Assembly (NCBI GenBank): GCA_938010495.1
Contig: CALLUT010000038.1
Location: forward strand, 1 to 6,262
Reading direction: 5' to 3'
DNA: 6,262 nt
Origin: Candidatus Absconditabacterales bacterium
GTDB taxonomy: Bacteria > Patescibacteria > JAEDAM01 > Absconditabacterales > Absconditicoccaceae
This document shows positions 1 through 5,986 of this stretch, piece by piece. Each line of letters opens with the position of its first letter. Within the stretch, counting starts at the first letter, position 1. The notes beneath the pieces are model-generated. The model searched no databases and was not told where the DNA came from. It saw only the letters and a program-made list of their open reading frames with translations. The translations under genes were made by a program, and so were the position numbers.

Positions 1-838
1 CATAATCTACTAGAAGAGCTATGGTGTCATTTTTTTCTATTGCTTTTTCCATTGCTTCATCTTCTGTATCAAACGCTGCAAAATATCTATGTGCAAGGGT
101 TCAAGATGTATGAAGTTGAGAGTGTACAGCAGCAGCGGCATCGTTTGATGTTCAAGTGACTCATCATCAGATGTAAAGTGACTTTGTTGCTGCAAAATGC
201 ATGCTATCATTTATTGCAGATCTATTTCCAAATTCTACAACCCTATCACTTCATAATAATTCTTCTATATAACGAGCATCAGTAGCAACTGCGCTTTCAT
301 AAAATATTCTTAAGAAAATTGGTTCATATAACGCAGCTAATTCTTGTGAATATTCAGATTCTACACGAATGCTTGGCTCTCCAGGTTTTTGTACCGTTCA
401 ATCATCCACTGCATAAATATCGATTGGAAGGTATCAATTATGTTGATCGATTACTGATTGTCGAATATCTTTATCAAAATGTCAGTTTCGTCATTGTTTT
501 TTCATCTCCTTGTAGAATGCTTCTGCGAAATCTAATTCTTCTTGGTTTAATGGAGCAGTAAAAAGATCTTTTATTCTTCTTCTTACTCAAGCGATCACGT
601 TATACGAATTGTTTGGCGATCTTCTGCAAGAGAGAGTAAATACTCATGAAGAAAACTTTAAATCGTCAAATGTGTAGGTCATTGTTCTGTTGTACGTGTC
701 TGTTTTAAGAACTTTATTGCGTCAGACTATATCTTCCCTTACTGACTCGATAGTGATGTTTTGAAAGTCATCATACGTAATGTGTTTTGGAAAAGTGTAC
801 AATGTTTGTTCGTATCCTTTTTGGTTAAATGTTTTCAT
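1..838 (-). CDS. pncB: Nicotinate phosphoribosyltransferase, 3' part missing (UGA = Gly)
   Basis: This gene would make nicotinate mononucleotide from nicotinate and PRPP, the entry step of NAD salvage in the cytoplasm. The frame begins at ATG 838 and is cut by the window edge after 279 codons; the family is usually about 400-500 residues. Family-like blocks are visible in order: LKTDTYNRTM (residues 44-53), the strand FTLSCRRSPNNSYNVIAG (67-84), DDGTVQKPGEPSIRVES (145-161), VEFGNRSA (201-208), GGGVTGTSN (224-232) and GTLAHRYFAAFDTEDEA (246-262). These resemble the D-YK-M, FRR-P, EFG-R, GTSN and GT-AH blocks of nicotinate phosphoribosyltransferases. Thirteen of 16 glycines are TGA, including three in a row at 224-226, so a standard-code reading would look like a broken gene. 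AAGAG just before the ATG is a weak, very close ribosome site. The C-terminal domain is unseen, so a nicotinamide-using relative is not excluded. Confidence 0.8.
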
Positions 839-977
839 GGCTCTTATTGGTAAATGTATAAAATACAATAACTAAAAGATAAAAAATATATATGAAATTA
901 GTTTATTTTTGTTTTTATTAAATGTAATTTATACAATAAGTAAGTAATTGCAAGAGAAAGTTATTTTTATCAAAAAT

Positions 978-1009
978 AAAAAGGCAACAGCATGAACTGG
1001 TACCTTTTT
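978..1009 (-). terminator. Intrinsic terminator of the small-gene cluster
   Basis: On the minus strand, AAAAAGGTACCAG and CTGTTGCCTTTTT form a 13-position stem with one mismatch and one G-U pair around a TTCATG loop. The 3' arm runs into CCTTTTTATTTTT, a U-rich tail. It lies 24 bp past the TAA of the gene at 1033-1377. The plus-strand reading has only five Ts, so it is a weaker terminator in that direction. The rest of the 839-1032 gap is AT-rich; I found no convincing promoter for the nicotinate phosphoribosyltransferase in it. Confidence 0.75.
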
Positions 1010-1032
1010 AAAGTATATGACTTTTTGTAAAA

Positions 1033-1377
1033 TTATTTCTTGAATGAATCTATTATCCCTCGTACCTTCTCATAAATTGTAGGGTATTGTTTTAAGGTGT
1101 TTTCTATTATTTCAAGAATTTCATGCATAGAGTTAGTATCTGTTTCAGCCGAATTTTTTTCTTGGCTTTCTTTTGATTCTAACAATTTTTCGATCATTTC
1201 TTTTAACTTTTCAATATCTGTTTCAGCAGGTATTGAATCTTTAAATAGAGCTTTCTTTAATTTCTCAAAGAATGTCTTTCGAAGATCTATCATTTCCGGA
1301 CTTTCCATAACCCAATCTATAATTTTCATTATAGCGGCCTGGATAATTAACGCTTTTAAGTTCGATTTCAAACTCAT
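1033..1377 (-). CDS. Small charged helical protein, function unknown
   Basis: I do not recognise this 114-residue protein. It starts at ATG 1377, with a TAA in frame two codons upstream, and ends in TAA. Residues 6-25 are mildly hydrophobic (LKALIIQAAIMKIIDWVM), perhaps an amphipathic or membrane-associating helix. The rest is rich in Glu and Lys with heptad-like spacing and probably forms a coiled coil. AETD occurs at residues 51-54 and again at 77-80, each followed by a similar E-rich helix, which looks like an internal duplication; the DNA repeats are listed separately. The start lies inside the end of the upstream gene (1356-1790), so the two are probably translationally coupled in one operon. 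It has only one glycine (GGG) and no internal TGA. The reading frame is well supported, the function is not. Confidence 0.7.
   Translation of the reverse strand: MSLKSNLKALIIQAAIMKIIDWVMESPEMIDLRKTFFEKLKKALFKDSIPAETDIEKLKEMIEKLLESKESQEKNSAETDTNSMHEILEIIENTLKQYPTIYEKVRGIIDSFKK
1137..1227 (-). repeat. Pair of 13-bp direct repeats inside the gene at 1033-1377
   Basis: TATCTGTTTCAGC (plus strand) occurs at 1137-1149 and again at 1215-1227. The spacing of 78 bp is exactly 26 codons, so both copies encode AETD in the same frame. The flanking helices are similar but diverged, which suggests an old tandem duplication of a helical unit. Confidence 0.7.
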
Positions 1378-1790
1378 CTTTTATTATTTTTAGTAGTGAT
1401 TGATTGTCTCATACGTTCTAACCAAAGTTTTTTATTCTTCCAGAACAATTTTCTAGAAGATGCTTCAGGAATTGAGTTGAGAATTTTTGCTTTTAATTCA
1501 GTAGAAAAATCTTGTAGTTTCGTATATAAAGATTCTCTTTCTTCATCAAGAATACTAGGATCTTTTTCAATGAGTTGAGAAATAGATTCTTTGACCTCAT
1601 GAATAAAATTATTAACTGACTCTACTGTATTATTTTTCCATTCTTTCCAATTTTGCTTGGATAAAATAGTCTTAATAGATTTTTTAATTTTCTTTTTTAA
1701 ATCTAGCCTTTCATTAACTTTGCCAAGCAAAACCCAAAGAAGAGTTTCTACTGAATTTTTTATTATGAACTTAATAATGTATACCCACAT
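1356..1790 (-). CDS. Small basic helical protein, function unknown (C-terminus depends on UGA decoding)
   Basis: This protein is not recognised. From ATG 1790 the frame gives 138 residues to a TGA at 1376-1374. In this organism TGA should be glycine, and reading continues through GVGNRT to TAA, giving 144 residues. Residues 1-23 are hydrophobic with scattered charges (MWVYIIKFIIKNSVETLLWV), suggesting a membrane-associated N-terminal helix. A Lys-rich stretch follows (31-51), then a long Glu/Lys helical region (55-105) and a basic, Trp-containing tail (113-138). The ATG lies 5 bp after the stop of the 35-residue frame upstream. No Shine-Dalgarno sequence is visible, so coupled reinitiation or a -1 frameshift is plausible. 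The 3' end overlaps the next gene by 22 bp under table 25, or by 4 bp (ATGA) under the standard code. Confidence 0.65.
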
Positions 1791-1795
1791 TTCGT

Positions 1796-1903
1796 TTAGT
1801 TTTTTTCATGGTTAGCAAATGATATGTCATGTTCAATCTCTTTATTTTTTAATAATAAAGAGTAGTCTCTGTAAAAAATTACAGTAATCGATGTTTTTTT
1901 CAT
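1796..1903 (-). CDS. 35-residue small ORF leading the cluster
   Basis: ATG 1903 opens a frame starting MKKTSITVIFYRDYS and ending EKN before TAA at 1798-1796. It has no TGA, so the length is the same in either code. It lies about 36 bp after the predicted transcription start and 5 bp before the next gene. It could be a real small protein, a leader peptide whose translation feeds the next start, or the N-terminus of a longer protein. The last option arises because its final codons GAA AAA AAC form a -1 slippery site that would join it to the frame at 1356-1790. No family is recognised. Confidence 0.45.
   Translation of the reverse strand: MKKTSITVIFYRDYSLLLKNKEIEHDISFANHEKN
1799..1805 (-). 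other. Candidate -1 frameshift heptamer A AAA AAC
   Basis: In the frame of the 35-residue ORF the codons are GAA AAA AAC TAA, which is the X XXY YYZ form A AAA AAC immediately before the stop. A -1 slip gives AAA CTA AAC GAA ATG, entering the frame of the next gene and producing a fusion of roughly 178-184 residues. A run of seven As could also be a sequencing or transcriptional slippage site. A weak AT hairpin (TTATTA / TAATAA) lies about 20 nt downstream. Confidence 0.35.
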
Positions 1904-1916
1904 AGTGTAGATTTTT

Positions 1917-1931
1917 AATTAGCCTCTAATT
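1917..1931 (-). promoter_or_regulatory. Short perfect inverted repeat in the cluster's 5' leader
   Basis: On the minus strand AATTAG-AGG-CTAATT is a perfect 6-bp inverted repeat with a 3-nt centre. It lies between the predicted transcription start (about 1939) and ATG 1903. The position suits an operator or a small leader hairpin. In AT-rich sequence such repeats also arise by chance. Confidence 0.3.
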
Positions 1932-1945
1932 TCATTTTTAATATA

Positions 1946-1973
1946 ATTAAAACCAATATTTTTTCAATGTCAA
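1946..1973 (-). promoter_or_regulatory. Promoter of the minus-strand small-gene cluster
   Basis: On the minus strand a consensus -35 TTGACA (1973-1968) is followed after 16 bp by TTTAAT (1951-1946), one mismatch from TATAAT. Transcription would start near 1939, about 36 nt before ATG 1903. This is the best sigma-70-type promoter in the window. Its -35 abuts the -35 of the divergent plus-strand promoter. Confidence 0.6.
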
Positions 1974-1974
1974 C

Positions 1975-2002
1975 TTGACTTTGATTGTAATATATTTATT
2001 TT
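1975..2002 (+). promoter_or_regulatory. Divergent promoter for the small secreted-protein gene
   Basis: TTGACT (1975-1980), a 16-bp spacer and TATTTT (1997-2002) form a reasonable promoter, with a start near 2009. One base separates its -35 from the -35 of the opposing promoter, and together TGTCAA-C-TTGACT is an almost perfect inverted repeat. The short distance to ATG 2030 would favour the longer form of the downstream protein. Confidence 0.4.
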
Positions 2003-2029
2003 AATCGAGCGATATCATAAATATAAGTT

Positions 2030-2104
2030 ATGGTTTTGAGCAAGCTGCTTGTATGGGAATGGATCCCCGCTTATAGGCACTTATTCACTAAACCTATTTG
2101 ACTT
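2030..2104 (+). other. GC-richer leader or in-frame N-terminal extension of the gene at 2105
   Basis: ATG 2030 is in frame with ATG 2105 and sits four nucleotides after an in-frame TAA. If TGA (2099-2101) is read as glycine, the frame is open and adds 25 residues beginning MVLSKLLVWEWIPAYR. The stretch has a higher GC content than its surroundings and a small hairpin, GGGA / TCCC at 2055-2058 and 2064-2067. It may be a structured untranslated leader or true coding sequence; the sequence alone does not settle this. Confidence 0.35.
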
Positions 2105-2377
2105 ATGAAAAAGTTTATGCAATTCGTTATTGTTTCTAGTATTATTGTAGTATCATTGGTATTTTCTGAAGATGATTCGAAAGAACTGTCTGAAGATGAG
2201 AAACTGATCATCAAGAAATTAGAACAAAAAGGTTATCGGAAGGTAATTCTTGGGAAGAAAGTTCCTTCATCGGATGAAACCATTGTGAAAGAGTTTAAAT
2301 CTCTTGATCCAATGGGAAGTTTGATTTATGGAACTGTGTTATTGATGCAGAATGAGATAAGGGTCTACCCTAGATAA
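2105..2377 (+). CDS. Small exported or membrane-anchored protein, function unknown
   Basis: This 90-residue protein is not recognised. Residues 1-21 look like a signal peptide or N-terminal anchor: MKKF, then the hydrophobic core VIVSSIIVVSLVF, then an acidic segment (EDDSKELSEDE). The mature part has a charged helix (28-42), a GYRKVILGKK strand-like segment (43-52) and a C-terminus with MGSLIYGTVLLMQ (70-82). It should act outside the cytoplasmic membrane. ATG 2105 was chosen for the classic MKK-plus-core start, although ATG 2030 is also possible. No Shine-Dalgarno sequence is seen. All four glycines are GGN, and its one CGG arginine codon is the only one I noticed in a coding frame here. 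This differs from the TGA-rich neighbours and may mean transfer from a standard-code source, but the sample is small. Confidence 0.65.
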   Translation: MKKFMQFVIVSSIIVVSLVFSEDDSKELSEDEKLIIKKLEQKGYRKVILGKKVPSSDETIVKEFKSLDPMGSLIYGTVLLMQNEIRVYPR

Positions 2378-2383
2378 TCTCTT

Positions 2384-2420
2384 TAGGGCAAACATTCATT
2401 TGTTTGACCCTATTTTTTTT
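2384..2420 (+). terminator. Strong intrinsic terminator
   Basis: TAGGGCAAACA (2384-2394) pairs with TGTTTG-A-CCCTA (2401-2412), an 11-bp stem with one bulged A and loop TTCATT, followed by eight Ts (2413-2420). It begins 7 bp after the TAA of the gene at 2105-2377. On the opposite strand the hairpin lacks a U tract, so the convergent gene at 2419-3570 is not obviously terminated here. Confidence 0.9.
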
Positions 2421-3570
2421 ATTTAAAAACAACTTTTTCTTTTCAAACCGTGAAGTGAGTGCTTGGGTTATCTTTTCTAACAAAATTAAGAAATTGTACA
2501 AGAAGTTGTTTATCTTCAAATGCTTTTCATTCAAGGAAAAATCAATTTTTTACTCATGGACAAATATCGACTCAAGAATATAACCCATCTGAGTTGTATG
2601 CAAAGTCTCTTAAAAATGAAAGTTCGTACGATCTTCAAGTAGTAAATGTTTCAATAATTTTTTGATTATATCATAACTCTATGGGAAGAGTAATTTTTTC
2701 TTTTGTGCTTGGATAAAAATTTGTTTGCTCATGTTTTATTTCTTTTCAGTTCTCTTCACGGTAGACTTTCTTTGCTTTTGCTCGTACAATTTGAAGACTA
2801 TCTTCTATAGTCTCATTATACTGATTTATTCTTTTTCTTTCTCTTATTTTTGCATAACGTTTATTATACGATTTTAATTTTCCATTAAGTTCATAATAAC
2901 GATCAATGTATTTCCACTTTTCTCTTTCTCATAGTTTGAACTCTGTACGAAGAGATTCTTGAATTTGATCTTCTTTTCAAGGAGCATAAACAAATAATTT
3001 TGCTTCGTGATATTTTTTTGAAATAGCTCAAGATTTAGTTACTTGTCTTTTTTGTCGTTTATGAAGAATTTCTTGTCTTAATTTGTCTCAAGGACTAACT
3101 AGGACTAAGGCTACAAAGAAACACGCTATAGAGCTTAATAGCGCTGGAAGATCTTGTCTTAGAGTTGGGGCAGTCATAGCTGCACCTAAAAATACTGTAT
3201 ACAGTGGATCATGAACAAAAACATCTTTATAAAAAGATTCTTGTCATCATTCTCGTATTTCTTTTCGAAATCATAATTCACGTGGTCATGGATTTTTCCA
3301 ACGATCTCGCAATGCCATACTTGTCGAACGAGTAAAAAGTCATACTTTTTCAAAGACCACAGACATACCCGCTATTATTGCAGGATTACTTGTTACGGTA
3401 CTTAACCACATCGTACTTGGGGCAGCAGCAAGCAACGCAAAAACTTCATCTGTTCCAAATTCTACAAGGTCTTCAAAATAATTATCTTCTTCAATAACTA
3501 TATCTTGATGTCAGATATCTACTTGTTCTTGAATTATTTTATGAATATCTGGGCTCTTTATTTCTGGCAT
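2419..3570 (-). CDS. Membrane protein with a C-terminal CYTH-like domain (UGA = Gly)
   Basis: This frame of 383 residues runs from ATG 3570 to TAA 2421-2419; 18 of its 23 glycines are TGA. Two hydrophobic segments are visible, about residues 43-79 (FALLAAAPSTMWL onward) and 122-159 (including SSIACFFVALVLV), so the N-terminal half is probably in the membrane. From about 185 the chain resembles a CYTH (triphosphate-tunnel) domain: YHEAKLFVY (187-195) as a degenerate ExExK strand, YIDRYYELNGKL (221-232) like the family's Q-DTYYD block, AKIRERKR (240-247) like LRIR, and VDICPGVKNGFFLEGK (334-349) like the late D...FLE strand. CYTH proteins act on triphosphates or as adenylate cyclases. The first ExExK glutamate is replaced by Tyr, so activity is uncertain. 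The gene is divergent from the CoaD-CoaE-HD gene. The frame is certain; the domain call is moderate. Confidence 0.6.
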
Positions 3571-3601
3571 AGATTGGTTTAATTCATAATAAACTACTTG
3601 C

Positions 3602-3630
3602 AATATAATATAATATATTTAAAAAGTCAA
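3602..3630 (-). promoter_or_regulatory. Promoter of the membrane CYTH-like gene
   Basis: On the minus strand TTGACT (3630-3625), a 17-bp spacer and TATATT (3607-3602) precede ATG 3570, giving a leader of about 25 nt. The plus strand of the same 86-bp divergent region has overlapping TATAAT sequences (3604-3609, 3609-3614) but no clear -35, so the promoter of the gene at 3657 is unresolved. Confidence 0.5.
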
Positions 3631-3656
3631 TACAGTTTATATTGTATTATACTAAG

Positions 3657-5984
3657 ATGAAAACAACATTTAATGCATGATCTCGCGATCCAATAACTCT
3701 ATGACATAAGTGAATGGACATAATGTTTTCAGAAGAGGCTGATCGTCATGGTATAATAATGTGAACAAATCCTGAAAAAAAGTATAGATTTTCAAGACAA
3801 GAAAGAACAATGCTAGTTGAATTAATGATGAAAGATCGTTTGTTTGAGAATGGGTGAAATATTGAAGTTATACAATCTGATACAATAGCGTATCGAGATA
3901 GTCGTCGTTACTACTGAAATAGTATCGTTTCTAAAAAATGAGTAAGATGAAGTTCAGATAAAAAATATGAGCAAGCAATTCATGATATCTCATTAGAGCA
4001 AATGCCAGCTAATGATTGGGCTGACATAATAGAACTCATAATGGTTGATTCTACTAAAGATATAAGTCATATTAGTTCCTCTCTTCTTAGAAATTTATGT
4101 TCTTGATGAGGAAAAATTTATTCGCTTGATAAAAAGAAAAGACTTATTGATCTTGTTATAAAACCATTTATCGAAGCAAGGTTAAAATGACAATATAGAA
4201 TAAACTTAACATGAGCTATGTGATCATGAAAATCATATATTTGAGAAATGTTAGTGAAAATTGCTAAGAGGTTATGAATCGAGGCTCATCATATTGATAT
4301 AGACAAAATACGACATTATATTATTTGAGAATCTACAGCTGAATACCATGTAGAGACAAGAGAAAAAATTATGAAACGATTGGAGATGTGTGAACAGGAA
4401 GACGGTAAAGAATACGGAGAATATATTAATAATGTATTTACCGATGATTGATTTATACAGAAAGAATGAAGAACGTTTATAAGAGAAAAAATCGCATTTG
4501 TAAATCCTGATGATAAAACAAGAATTAAACAACTTACAGCAATTGCTTGGCCTGTAGTTGACTTAGAACTTGATATTAAGTTAGCAAATATGAAGTGACT
4601 GATTATTTTGAATAACGCTCTTATTGCAGAAAATAATACGAGTTATAGAGGGAACAATAATACTGTTTTGATTTCATCAAATAGACAAAAAGAACAAGCT
4701 CAAAACAGAGATAACGTTGATGAAGCAACTTCTGATAAATATATGAAATTTCAAGCCAGTACTAAGAGAAAAGAACAAGCATTGCTTGAAACGATTGCTA
4801 CAGATGAAACATGAACATTACATCTTTTCCAAAATGACATGGCTGGAGACAAAGAAGTACAATTGTTACTAAACCTGATATTAGAAACCATTGATGTTGA
4901 TGGTAAATTACGTTTTGATGCTCTTACAGAAAGACTACACTTAGAAATGTCTCAAAAAGAAAAGAAAGCAGCATTTGATCAAGTTAGATGATTTTATGAA
5001 ACAAAAGAAAGAGAACATCATGCGCGACGCCATCCATTAAATATGTGGAACAGACTGTATGCTATTGCTGACCAGCTATCTGATGAAGAATTAAACATTT
5101 ATGAATTATCGATTATTTTCCATGATCTCATGATGAAATTTAGTAGAGAGCCATGATATGTTGATGAAGAAAAGAGTGCAGATCGTGCTAGTAAGATAAT
5201 GAAAGATCGATGAATATCTCAACATATTATAGACAAGGTAAGAGCAATGATTATGAGAACTAGACATTCCGTTAACGAAAAACCAATGAATTTCTTAGAA
5301 GCCCATTTAGTTGCTAACGACTTGATTATTCTTGCATCAGATTATAAAACATATATGAAGTACGCTGACAATATTAGAAAAGAATATAGTCATGCAAGTA
5401 GTGAAGCATACTTAAAATGAAGAAAGGCGTTCTTAGATAAAATGTTACAAAAGAATGAAATAATGCCTGTGTCTCATTATGAAAGATTGGCAGCAACCGA
5501 CAAAAGAATTACATCAAAAATGATTGATGATCTTAAGAAAAAAGAAGAAATTGCTCAACTAAATCTTGAACAAGAACTTATGATTCTAGAATGTAAAACT
5601 AAAAATATGGAGTGAGATAAGTTTCCAGACATACAAGTTTTTGAATGACATGATCAAGTAATGACTATAAGTATGCCAGATGAAATTGTGTTGCAACGAA
5701 ATAAAATTTCTAAAACAGAAAAAAGATCGTTCTTTATTAAAGTATGAGATAAGAGAATTGAAAAATGATCAAAATGGCATTTTAGAGAATTAGAAAATAT
5801 GTTAAGAGAATATTATGAAAATAATGATGAAGCAAGAGATGAGCTACTAGAAACCCAATGATATACTATGTGAGTAATGCACCATGATCAACCACATAGC
5901 GTCCTACCAGACCAATTACTACTAGTTCTTTTGAGACTAAGAGAAGAATTTAATAAAAAACTTTTAGAAAATAAATCTGTCTAA
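3657..5984 (+). CDS. CoaD-like / CoaE-like / HD-phosphohydrolase fusion protein (UGA = Gly)
   Basis: This 775-residue frame ends in TAA; 31 of its 39 glycines are TGA. Domain 1 (about 1-160) resembles phosphopantetheine adenylyltransferase: NAGSRDPITLGH (6-17, with His17 at the catalytic position), NPEKKYRFSRQER (38-50), VRG (96-98) and HISSSLLR (138-145). Domain 2 (about 180-395) resembles dephospho-CoA kinase: P-loop GAMGSGKS (186-193), HIDIDKIRH (212-220), DDGFIQKEGRTFIRE (263-277), then WP where the family has HP (298-299), and a lid-like Lys/Arg region (342-375). Domain 3 (about 440-630) matches my memory of the COG4339 HD family: H454, H455 and H459, the HD pair H489-D490, ND (554-555), IRKEY (573-577) and AYLKGRKAFLDKML (584-597). 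Residues 640-775 are unrecognised. Domains 1 and 2 would convert phosphopantetheine to CoA; the HD substrate is unknown. No Shine-Dalgarno sequence is visible. The domain 1 and 2 roles are inferred from motifs. Confidence 0.8.
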
Positions 5985-5986
5985 TT

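Noticed and set aside
319..561. Plus-strand 80-residue open frame
   Set aside because: It lies antisense within the nicotinate phosphoribosyltransferase frame and its product resembles nothing; it is a chance open frame.
891..960. Promoter or repeat element in the AT-rich stretch before the nicotinate phosphoribosyltransferase
   Set aside because: TTGCAA and TATAAA-like words are present on the minus strand but not at a workable spacing, and the TAAGTAAGTAA motif is too short to call a repeat array.
1097..1393. Plus-strand 98-residue open frame, and another at 1396-1578
   Set aside because: Both are antisense shadows of the minus-strand small-gene cluster, with the Ser/Phe/Ile-rich composition typical of reverse reading of Lys/Glu-rich genes.
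2041..2080. tRNA or known riboswitch in the GC-richer leader
   Set aside because: The short GGGA/TCCC hairpin does not extend into a cloverleaf or into any riboswitch core that I recognise.
2459..2665. Plus-strand 68-residue open frame
   Set aside because: It is antisense to the CYTH-like membrane protein gene, which has the far longer frame under table 25.
4272..4532. Minus-strand 86-residue Phe/Ser-rich open frame
   Set aside because: It is an antisense shadow within the CoaE-like part of the fusion gene.
4608..4814. A separate 68-residue gene
   Set aside because: It is a fragment of the fusion protein between two TGA codons (Gly314 and Gly386), not a gene of its own.
3657..5984. A decayed pseudogene with dozens of stops
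   Set aside because: Every internal stop is TGA, none is TAA or TAG, and TGA falls at conserved glycines, so recoding explains it better than decay.
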